Below, one piece after another: positions 1-4,372 of a stretch of DNA of 5,323 nucleotides. Source of the stretch: Candidatus Cloacimonadota bacterium. GTDB lineage: Bacteria; Cloacimonadota; Cloacimonadia; Cloacimonadales; Cloacimonadaceae. The stretch is taken from contig JALNWR010000182.1 of NCBI GenBank assembly GCA_023230795.1, positions 1-5,323 of the forward strand, given 5' to 3'. A program made the translations under genes and the position numbers. Under the pieces are notes generated by a model. The model saw only the letters and a program-made list of their open reading frames with translations, was not told the DNA's origin and made no database searches. Numbering within the stretch: position 1 is the stretch's first letter; the number at the start of each line of letters is the position of its first letter.

Positions 1-106
1 CCTCGTATTGATATTTTGTGTAAGACACGTTACCATAATTAGATACGGGGTATTTTTGTCAAGTTCTATTATTGGCTATTTTGTTGTCGGATAGTGGGTT
101 GCACAA

Positions 107-289
107 GTGAGAAACGTTAGTAAGGAATACGAGGTCATACCCCACATCATCCTGACCAACCAATGCAACTGCTTCATCTATGTATTCGATATCAAGCAGG
201 AAGGCACCCAGATCACCATCACCCTAGCCATCGGGAATAACTTCGATGCCGACCTCGCCAAGTATCAGTTACTTGCCTTGCCCTTCTAA
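107..289 (+). CDS. Unrecognised small protein or 3' remnant of a gene
   Basis: I do not recognise this 60-residue frame. It would start with GTG at 107, but no ribosome-binding site precedes it, and an in-frame TAG at 92-94 closes the frame upstream. The frame nevertheless looks coding: 44 of 60 codons end in G or C by hand count, with runs of ATC, ACC, GCC and TTC codons, and the protein has an alternating beta-like hydrophobic pattern (IPHIILTN, CFIYVFDI, ITITLAIG). There is no signal peptide or clear membrane helix. It ends in TAA followed at once by TAG, and it converges on the minus-strand gene that ends at 347. A good coding pattern without a good start suggests a decayed gene whose 5' part is lost or lies beyond the left edge in another frame. 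A short intact gene with leaderless or weak initiation is the alternative. Confidence 0.4.
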   Translation: MRNVSKEYEVIPHIILTNQCNCFIYVFDIKQEGTQITITLAIGNNFDADLAKYQLLALPF

Positions 290-306
290 TAGATGCCCAA
301 GAGAGA

Positions 307-325
307 AACCCGGCAGAACCGGGTT
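307..325 (-). terminator. Probable intrinsic terminator of the minus-strand gene
   Basis: AACCCGG (307-313) and CCGGGTT (319-325) form a perfect 7-bp stem around the loop CAGAA. The hairpin lies about 20 bases beyond the stop codon of the minus-strand gene. Read on the minus strand it is followed by the pyrimidine stretch TCTCTCTT. On the plus strand no T-run follows, so it serves the minus-strand gene better, although it could block read-through from both sides of this convergent pair. Confidence 0.55.
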
Positions 326-346
326 AATCTGGTAGATAATGATTCG

Positions 347-754
347 TTACTTCTTTTCAAGCCTGCAGATCAACTCTGCCATCAGGTTGATCACTTCCTT
401 GTAGTCTCCGCACTCCCAGGCATCATCGACTCGGGTCTTGATCACTTCCTCGGTCATCTTCTCAGACTGCAGCCAGGGACCCCGGAACTGATTCCACCAG
501 CTCTTATAGTGGAAGTCATCTGCGTCTGGATCATCAACCACCGTATCGTCACCAGTATCATCACTATCCAAGAAAGTCTTATCCATCTCGATTACTCGCA
601 TGGTCGATCCTAACTTCAATACCCCGTTCTTCTTTGCCAGGGCTTCAACTGGCTCATCAGAACCATCATCTCGCATCAATACGAGCTGGCTGCCTGATTT
701 CACCATCTCCTCCAGGGCTGCCTGCTCTTTACGATTCTTGTTTTGCTTGGTCAT
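347..754 (-). CDS. Hypothetical acidic protein, 135 residues
   Basis: I do not recognise the family. The gene is well formed: ATG at 754-752 is preceded by AAGGAG (complement of 761-766) at a 6-base spacing, and a hairpin terminator follows the stop. The N-terminus is basic and polar (MTKQNKNRKEQ), followed by a possible small beta-rich segment (about 22-57). An Asp cluster spans residues 63-80, with 10 Asp in 18 positions, and then an aromatic patch (Y83, W86, W87, F90, W94). The C-terminal third (about 97-135) looks helical and amphipathic, with C115 and C130. No signal peptide or membrane segment is visible, so it is probably cytoplasmic. The layout resembles small proteins with an acidic linker between two short modules, but no function can be assigned. 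About 62% of codons end in G/C by hand count. A long dyad in the 5' region may control it. Certainty is good that this is a gene and nil for function. Confidence 0.75.
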   Translation of the reverse strand: MTKQNKNRKEQAALEEMVKSGSQLVLMRDDGSDEPVEALAKKNGVLKLGSTMRVIEMDKTFLDSDDTGDDTVVDDPDADDFHYKSWWNQFRGPWLQSEKMTEEVIKTRVDDAWECGDYKEVINLMAELICRLEKK

Positions 755-760
755 CTTGAT

Positions 761-766
761 CTCCTT
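761..766 (-). promoter_or_regulatory. Ribosome-binding site of the acidic-protein gene
   Basis: On the minus strand this reads AAGGAG, a full Shine-Dalgarno core 6 bases before the ATG at 754. It fixes the start codon and is the main reason to accept this unrecognised frame as a real gene. Confidence 0.75.
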
Positions 767-778
767 CTCGGTTACCCG

Positions 779-820
779 ACTGTTGATCTATGGGTTCTAC
801 ATAGAACCAATGGCAACAGT
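779..820. repeat. Long imperfect dyad upstream of the acidic-protein gene
   Basis: Two nested perfect arms are visible: ACTGTTG (779-785) with CAACAGT (814-820), and GGTTCTA (793-799) with TAGAACC (802-808) around a 2-base centre. Between them CTAT (788-791) can pair with ATGG (810-813), including one G-T pair, which leaves only a 2-base bulge and one mismatch. The structure ends 12 bases before the ribosome-binding site of the minus-strand gene. It could be an operator for a dimeric regulator, a hairpin in the 5' untranslated RNA, or a palindromic mobile repeat. Neither side has a T-run, so a terminator is unlikely. Confidence 0.6.
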
Positions 821-894
821 AATAAAGTCCTTTCTGCACTATAGCATAAGATAGATGTGGCTTTAAGGGCTTTCAATTGTTACAGCAAGATGCC

Positions 895-1045
895 ATTTGC
901 AAAAACCGTGAGCTAATTTGCAAAAGCCTTGATCCTTTCATTTGCAATAATCGTGAGCCAATTTGCAAAAACCCTGATCCAAACCGAGTGCAAAAATGCC
1001 ATTTGCAAAAATCAGTGAGCCAATTTGCAAAATCAACTGATCCTT
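895..1045. repeat. Array of TTTGCAAA-like repeats with alternating flanks
   Basis: Seven units share an ATTTGCAAAA core. Five carry the exact palindrome TTTGCAAA (starting at 896, 917, 962, 1002 and 1024), one has TTTGCAAT (941) and one is a partial copy (around 988-996). Core starts are spaced 21, 24, 21, 40 and 22 bases, near two helical turns except at the partial copy. Flanks alternate: one class is followed by TGAGC (909, 954, 1016), the other by TGATCC (930, 975, 1038), giving a composite unit of about 45 bases. The stretch is open in one frame (877-1101, TTG start) and would read as repeats such as ICKNRE and ICKNPDP. It has no ribosome-binding site, and the 40- and 22-base steps break the repeat frame, so I treat it as DNA repeats rather than a gene. 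Confidence 0.8.
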
Positions 1046-1107
1046 TATACCCATCATCAGACTTTCGTAAAATGGGGGAATGCCAATTCTTTTTGACTTG
1101 ACAAAAA

Positions 1108-1134
1108 TTAGCAGTCTGAAAAAGTGTTTGCTAA
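1108..1134 (+). promoter_or_regulatory. CIRCE-like HrcA operator before groES
   Basis: TTAGCAGTC, nine bases, then GTTTGCTAA matches the known CIRCE layout TTAGCACTC-N9-GAGTGCTAA at 15 of 18 arm positions with exact spacing. CIRCE is the binding site of the heat-shock repressor HrcA and normally sits before groES-groEL or hrcA-dnaK. Here its right arm overlaps the probable -35 element of the groES promoter, so bound repressor would block polymerase. The three mismatches could mean weaker binding or a lineage-specific version of the site. Confidence 0.75.
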
Positions 1135-1155
1135 GAACACATAAACGATTATTAT
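1127..1155 (+). promoter_or_regulatory. Probable sigma-70-type promoter of groES-trxA
   Basis: TATTAT (1150-1155, 5 of 6 matches to TATAAT) lies 17 bases after TTTGCT (1127-1132, 3 of 6 matches to TTGACA). The start of transcription would be near 1162, giving a leader of about 30 bases. A perfect TTGACA occurs earlier (1098-1103), but nothing resembling a -10 box follows it at 16-18 bases. An overlapping TATAAA (1153-1158) is an alternative -10 element. The -35 assignment is weak. Confidence 0.45.
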
Positions 1156-1191
1156 AAATTAGGAATCTTACATAACACTATGGAGGTTATT

Positions 1192-1467
1192 ATGAAACTG
1201 AGACCTATTGAAGATCACGTTGTGGCGAAAGTAGCCGCAAGCACAGAAGAGAAGACTTATGGCGGGCTTATCATACCCGATACTGCAAAAGAAAAGCCGC
1301 AGATTGCGGAAATTATTGCTGTGGGCAATGATGAAGACCTGCAAAAGATTGTAAAGGTCGGCGAAAAAGTACTCTACGGCAAATATGCCGGTACAGAGAT
1401 CGAGCTTGACGGAGACAAGTTTCTCATTCTGGCCAAGAGTGACATCCTGGCCGTAATAGAAGAGTAG
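1192..1467 (+). CDS. groES: Co-chaperonin GroES (Hsp10)
   Basis: GroES is the heptameric lid of the GroEL folding chamber in the cytoplasm. I chose ATG at 1192 because GGAGG (1182-1186) lies 5 bases before it and the protein then begins MKLRPIEDHVV, the usual family start. The in-frame ATG at 1180 would overlap that ribosome-binding site. The 91-residue product is slightly shorter than the usual 94-97. The mobile loop is about residues 17-33, with the GroEL-contacting hydrophobic triplet L26-I27-I28 in YGGLIIPDTAKEKP. The C-terminal part has the standard VLYGKYAGTEIELDG and LILAKSDILAVIE strands. The central roof-loop part (about 46-57) is short. No groEL follows; the thioredoxin gene starts 6 bases later instead. 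A CIRCE-like operator upstream suggests HrcA-controlled heat induction. Confidence 0.95.
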   Translation: MKLRPIEDHVVAKVAASTEEKTYGGLIIPDTAKEKPQIAEIIAVGNDEDLQKIVKVGEKVLYGKYAGTEIELDGDKFLILAKSDILAVIEE

Positions 1468-1473
1468 TGTATA

Positions 1474-1794
1474 ATGGCTATAGTAGAAGTTACTACCGCC
1501 ACCTTTGAAGCAGAAGTACTGAAGTCTGATACTCCAGTCTTGTTAGACCTTTGGGCTCCCTGGTGCGGCCCCTGTAAAGCTCTTTTGCCTATCATGCAAA
1601 AGCTGGAAGCCGAAGTGGAAGACAAGGTCAAGATTTGCAAGCTGAATATCGACGAAAGTCCTGAAATAGCCAACAAATATTCTATCATGTCAATTCCCAC
1701 CCTTTTGATCTTTTCAAAAGGCGAAGTAGTCAGCCAATTGGTTGGCCTCATGCCCAAAGCCAAGATCATGGCCAAGTTGCAAGAATATATCTAA
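1474..1794 (+). CDS. trxA: Thioredoxin
   Basis: This is a cytoplasmic dithiol-disulfide oxidoreductase that reduces protein disulfides and is recharged by thioredoxin reductase. The 106-residue length is that of classical TrxA. The active site W30-C31-G32-P33-C34-K35 is intact, the buried aspartate D25 precedes it (VLLDLWAPWCGPCK), and the cis-proline P75 is in MSIPTLLIF, followed by the G83 turn. There is no signal peptide, so a periplasmic role is unlikely. A third cysteine, C55, lies outside the active site. It starts 6 bases after groES, with only a weak purine-rich site (AGAAGAG, 1458-1464) inside the end of groES, so translation is probably coupled to groES. Shared transcription from the CIRCE-like promoter would make this thioredoxin stress-inducible, which is an inference. 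Confidence 0.95.
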   Translation: MAIVEVTTATFEAEVLKSDTPVLLDLWAPWCGPCKALLPIMQKLEAEVEDKVKICKLNIDESPEIANKYSIMSIPTLLIFSKGEVVSQLVGLMPKAKIMAKLQEYI

Positions 1795-1824
1795 TATTCT
1801 TAAGAGGGTAGATTGACGAGATAT

Positions 1825-1858
1825 AAGGCGAAAACTCAGGTTTTCGCCTTCGTTTATC
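1825..1858 (+). terminator. Intrinsic terminator of groES-trxA
   Basis: AAGGCGAAAAC (1825-1835) and GTTTTCGCCTT (1840-1850) form a perfect 11-bp stem with a TCAG loop, 30 bases after the thioredoxin stop codon. The following CGTTTATC is only modestly T-rich. Stem strength and position make this the likely end of the groES-trxA transcript. Confidence 0.75.
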
Positions 1859-1875
1859 TATCATCTTTTCAAGAT

Positions 1876-1987
1876 AATAGCTATAGAATCCGGATACTTG
1901 TGCATAGCTATCGGGAACATCCGGTGCAAAGCCGTCAGATCATGAGCCAGTTCAAGCATGGAAAATGCTTGACTGATTAGAGCTATT
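1876..1987 (+). ncRNA. Candidate structured leader RNA before rpmH
   Basis: Three helices nest into one multi-branched fold. The closing helix pairs AATAGCT (1876-1882) with AGCTATT (1981-1987). A second pairs CCGGAT (1890-1895) with ATCCGG (1919-1924). A third pairs CAG-T-TCAAGCAT (1948-1959) with ATGCTTGACTG (1965-1975) over a GGAAA loop, with one bulged T. The segment GGGAAC-AT-CCGGTGCAAA (1913-1930) is reminiscent of the GGGAA...GGTG..AA block of the cobalamin riboswitch core, but the CCC partner strand and the AATCC motif are absent, so I do not name it as such. It may be a 5' leader of the rpmH operon or a separate small RNA. No convincing promoter was found: GATAAT at 1873-1878 is a possible -10 box, but it lacks a -35 and would start transcription inside the structure. 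Confidence 0.4.
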
Positions 1988-2025
1988 CAAAAAACTGACA
2001 ATCTAATGGAAAAAACATGAATTCT

Positions 2026-2032
2026 AAAGGAG
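2026..2032 (+). promoter_or_regulatory. Ribosome-binding site of rpmH
   Basis: AAAGGAG lies 8 bases before the rpmH ATG, an excellent Shine-Dalgarno sequence for a highly expressed ribosomal protein. It also lies inside a 7-codon reading frame (ATG 2017, TAA 2038-2040) that ends exactly where rpmH begins. Confidence 0.8.
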
Positions 2033-2040
2033 ATAGATAA

Positions 2041-2175
2041 ATGAAAAGGACTTATCAGCCCTCAAACAGATCACGGAAAAATACTCACGGCTTCCGTAGT
2101 CGCATGGCCACCAGAAGTGGGCGCAAACTTATTGCCCGTCGCAGATCCAAAGGTAGAAAGACTCTGTCTGTCTAA
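2041..2175 (+). CDS. rpmH: 50S ribosomal protein L34
   Basis: L34 is a small basic protein of the large ribosomal subunit that binds 23S rRNA. The 44-residue product has the family signature from start to end: MKRTYQPSNRSRKNTHGFRS, then RMATRSGRKLIARRR and a short tail KGRKTLSV. Length and charge are typical, and no position looks abnormal. It heads the operon, as in most bacteria, and is followed by rnpA after only 2 bases. The gene usually borders dnaA and the replication origin; here the upstream neighbour is groES-trxA, and I see no cluster of DnaA boxes. Confidence 0.97.
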   Translation: MKRTYQPSNRSRKNTHGFRSRMATRSGRKLIARRRSKGRKTLSV

Positions 2176-2177
2176 AC

Positions 2178-2492
2178 ATGATCCGCTGGATCACCGCTCA
2201 TCAGGAGTACATGGAATTTAGCCGCGCGAAAAGCTCGTTCAGAACCAGGAATTTTTACATTCCCTATCTGCCGGACCCAAAAGGTCCTGCTGTGGGGATT
2301 ACCATCAGTAAAAAAGTAGCGGGCGCGGTCAAGCGTAATCGGCTCAAACGCAGAGTCCGGGCTTGGATAAGAGCAAATAGCTCTGCCTTGCCTTCCGGCC
2401 TCAAAATGAATATTATCGCCAGACAGGGAGCCGCCGAGCTTTTATGGCCTGAACTGTCTGCCCAACTAGGAATTCTGGAAAAATGCGAATGA
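2178..2492 (+). CDS. rnpA: Ribonuclease P protein component
   Basis: RnpA binds the catalytic RNase P RNA and helps it recognise and cleave the 5' leader of precursor tRNAs. The 104-residue product carries the diagnostic block VGITISKKVAGAVKRNRLKRR (residues 39-59, core R53-N54-R55-L56-K57-R58), followed by the helix VRAWIRAN and the strand LKMNIIARQGAAEL. The N-terminal part (FSRAKSSFRTRNFYIPYL) corresponds to the aromatic cleft that holds the pre-tRNA leader. The usual basic N-terminal motif (L-x-x-x-x-x-F-x-x-V) is poorly conserved, and the protein is somewhat short. ATG at 2178 is 2 bases after the rpmH stop with no clear ribosome-binding site, so coupling to rpmH is likely. The 3' end overlaps yidD. 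Confidence 0.93.
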   Translation: MIRWITAHQEYMEFSRAKSSFRTRNFYIPYLPDPKGPAVGITISKKVAGAVKRNRLKRRVRAWIRANSSALPSGLKMNIIARQGAAELLWPELSAQLGILEKCE

Positions 2493-2725
2493 CCCTTGGC
2501 AGCCTGATTAGCCTGCCTTCAAAGCTGATTATGCTGCTCATCCGCTTTTACCAGTTGGTAATCTCACCAGTTTTACCTCGAAGCTGTAGGTTTACCCCCA
2601 CTTGTTCCACATACGCGCATCAGGCATTTCAGCGTTACAGCTTTCTCAAAGCGCTTGGCATAAGCGTTCTGCGGATACTGCGTTGTAATCCTTTTTGCCG
2701 CGGTGGATACGACCCCTTGCCCTAA
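2489..2725 (+). CDS. yidD: Membrane protein insertion efficiency factor YidD
   Basis: YidD is a small inner-membrane-associated protein that helps YidC insert membrane proteins; its precise mechanism is not settled. An amphipathic N-terminal helix (SKLIMLLIRFYQLVISP) is followed by the signature CRFTPTCSTYAHQAF and the C-terminal block RILRCNPFCRGGYDPLP, with cysteines in the usual CRF, TCS and RCNP positions. I prefer ATG 2489: it forms an ATGA overlap with the rnpA stop and lies 9 bases after GGA (2477-2479), giving 78 residues. ATG 2483 would give 80 residues but sits only 3 bases after that GGA. The next gene, yidC, starts 9 bases downstream, the conserved order. Confidence 0.95.
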   Translation: MTLGSLISLPSKLIMLLIRFYQLVISPVLPRSCRFTPTCSTYAHQAFQRYSFLKALGISVLRILRCNPFCRGGYDPLP

Positions 2726-2730
2726 GGAGA
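2724..2730 (+). promoter_or_regulatory. Ribosome-binding site selecting the TTG start of yidC
   Basis: AAGGAGA overlaps the yidD stop codon and lies 4-5 bases before TTG at 2735. This strong site supports the rare TTG start, because no ATG is available near the conserved N-terminus. Confidence 0.8.
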
Positions 2731-2734
2731 TATT

Positions 2735-4360
2735 TTGGATAAACGAACCCTTACCGCTCTGCTCTTAATGCTGGTGCTATACCTGGCTTTTGATCAGTTT
2801 GTATGGAAACCTCAGCGTCAGCATCAGAGTCTTGCTCAACAAGAAGAGCTGCTCCAGCAGGAGCCTGCTATAGCCGATACTCTAAAGAAAGACATTCCTG
2901 AAGTTCAGAGCTCTCTTTCAGATACTTTGGCGATAGTCGAGGCTGCCCAAATTCACGAACTTGAGCTGGAAAACGACTATCTGAAGGTAGTTTTTAGCAG
3001 CAAAGGTGCAAAAATCACTTCTATTGAGCTCAAAGAATACAACTACAGTGAAGGGGTACCGGTCGATCTTATCCCAGAAAATGGAGCTATTCTGGGCACT
3101 ACAATATCTCAAGGCAACAAGGACTTAGACCTTGGTGAGCGCAATTTTGCCTTTAGTGAAAATCCCCAGGAGAATGCCGTAAGCTTCTATCTGGGAGATG
3201 AAGCGGACCCTCAGGTTTTACGCCAGTACAATCTGGACGACCAATATGGCATAGGCGTAATCACCAATATCCAAAATTTAGGCAGTGTGCATGGGATCAG
3301 GCTGGACCTCACAGACGGCATTGCGGATAGTGAAAAGAATGTCAAAACCAAAGCGCAGGACTACAGATTCTTCCTTTATGCAGATAATGAGCTTTTGAAG
3401 CTTACCCTGGCCAAAATGCGCAAAAACCCGCCTCAGGGCAGTTTTCGTAGCTATGACTGGGCTGCTGTACGTAGCAAGTATTTCACTCTTGCCCTGCAGG
3501 AAGACGATCCTGATCTGACCCGGGCTTTTAGCAGCGAAGTATCCTCTGAGACTGATAATCCGGGATTCAGCGTGGATAGTTTTCAGCGCACGGGCAAGCC
3601 CACCTGGGAGCAAAGCTTTGTGCTATTTGCCGGACCTGCCGATGCGAGTCTTTTGAAGGCTTACGGACCGCAGATGGAAAACATCGCAGAACGTGGCTAC
3701 AATTGGCTGCGCTGGCTGGCCAATGCCTTTGCCTGGTTCCTCAGCTGGCTGCATGGCATTGTCGCAAATTATGGCGTGGTAATCATTATCTTCGCCTTCC
3801 TGATCAAGATCGTTTTGCATCCGCTTACTACCAAGAGCATGAGAGCTTCCCTCAAAATGCAGGAAATACAGCCTCAATTGCAGGTTTTGCAGACCAAATA
3901 CAAAAACGATCCCAAAACTCTGCAAGTAGAAATGAGCAAGCTTTACAAAGAAGCCGGAGCCAGTCCCCTCTCCGGATGTCTGCCTCTGCTATTGCAGATG
4001 CCCATCTTCTTTGCTCTCTACAATGTATTGCGCTACTCCCTGGATATGCGCAACGCAAGTTTTGTTTTCTGGTTAAAGGATCTTTCCGAACCAGATCCTT
4101 ACATGATACTTCCCATCGTTATGGGAATATTTATGATCATACAATCCAAGATGATGCAACCCAAACATGCTAATGTGGAAGAAATGGATGACAAACAGAA
4201 AGCGGCTCAGTCCACTCAAAAAATGATGACCTGGATGATGCCGATCATGATGTTCTTCATCTTCCGGGGTATGCCCGCAGGCCTGGTATTGTATTGGACT
4301 GTTTTCAACATTTACTCAGTAATTCAGCAGTATTATCTGCTAAAAAAGCACAGAAACTAA
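2735..4360 (+). CDS. yidC: Membrane protein insertase YidC
   Basis: YidC inserts and folds inner-membrane proteins, alone or with SecYEG. The 541-residue product is the Gram-negative type. TM1 (about 4-20, TLTALLLMLVLYLAF) follows the conserved start MDKRT. A periplasmic P1 domain of beta-sandwich character covers about 55-320, and the conserved five-helix core follows. TM2 is about 346-364, then the cytoplasmic coiled hairpin (about 370-410, MQEIQPQLQVLQTKY and MSKLYKEAG). TM3 begins at PLSGCLPLLLQMPIFFALY, TM4 is DPYMILPIVMGIFMII, and TM5 contains GLVLYWTVFNIYSVIQQYYL. The groove position equal to Arg366 of E. coli is Lys358 here (AFLIKIVLHPL), which keeps the charge. The start is TTG, supported by a strong ribosome-binding site and the family N-terminus. 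Its neighbours yidD and jag match its role. Confidence 0.97.
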   Translation: MDKRTLTALLLMLVLYLAFDQFVWKPQRQHQSLAQQEELLQQEPAIADTLKKDIPEVQSSLSDTLAIVEAAQIHELELENDYLKVVFSSKGAKITSIELKEYNYSEGVPVDLIPENGAILGTTISQGNKDLDLGERNFAFSENPQENAVSFYLGDEADPQVLRQYNLDDQYGIGVITNIQNLGSVHGIRLDLTDGIADSEKNVKTKAQDYRFFLYADNELLKLTLAKMRKNPPQGSFRSYDWAAVRSKYFTLALQEDDPDLTRAFSSEVSSETDNPGFSVDSFQRTGKPTWEQSFVLFAGPADASLLKAYGPQMENIAERGYNWLRWLANAFAWFLSWLHGIVANYGVVIIIFAFLIKIVLHPLTTKSMRASLKMQEIQPQLQVLQTKYKNDPKTLQVEMSKLYKEAGASPLSGCLPLLLQMPIFFALYNVLRYSLDMRNASFVFWLKDLSEPDPYMILPIVMGIFMIIQSKMMQPKHANVEEMDDKQKAAQSTQKMMTWMMPIMMFFIFRGMPAGLVLYWTVFNIYSVIQQYYLLKKHRN

Positions 4361-4372
4361 GGAATAACTTTA

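Noticed and set aside
40..58. Terminator-like ATAC-GGG-GTAT followed by five T's
   Set aside because: A 4-bp stem with a 3-base loop is too weak to call, and no upstream gene is visible in the window.
293..613. Plus-strand frame opposite the acidic-protein gene
   Set aside because: It lies antisense to a minus-strand gene with a strong ribosome-binding site and has none of its own; it is a mirror frame.
779..820. Integron attC or terminator reading of the dyad
   Set aside because: The arm ends have the reverse order of attC core sites (GTTG left, CAAC right), and neither side carries a T-run.
895..1045. CRISPR array
   Set aside because: The shared core is only about 10 bases, spacing is irregular and the intervening bases are themselves related, so there are no unique spacers.
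877..1101. Open frame reading as a Cys-rich repeat protein (ICKNRE / ICKNPDP)
   Set aside because: It starts with TTG without a ribosome-binding site, and the DNA repeats change frame after the fourth copy (steps of 40 and 22 bases). The order is therefore in the DNA, not the protein.
1098..1103. Perfect TTGACA as the groES -35 box
   Set aside because: No acceptable -10 hexamer lies 16-18 bases downstream, whereas TATTAT further on pairs better with TTTGCT.
1919..1935. Cyclic-di-GMP (GEMM) riboswitch
   Set aside because: GTGCAAAGCC resembles the GACGCAAAGCC word, but the partner strand, the GNRA hairpin and the tetraloop receptor cannot be found around it.
1855..2040. Replication origin next to rpmH
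   Set aside because: rpmH often borders dnaA and oriC, but the best DnaA-box-like words (such as TGTGCATAG at about 1899-1907) match at only 7 of 9 positions and do not cluster.
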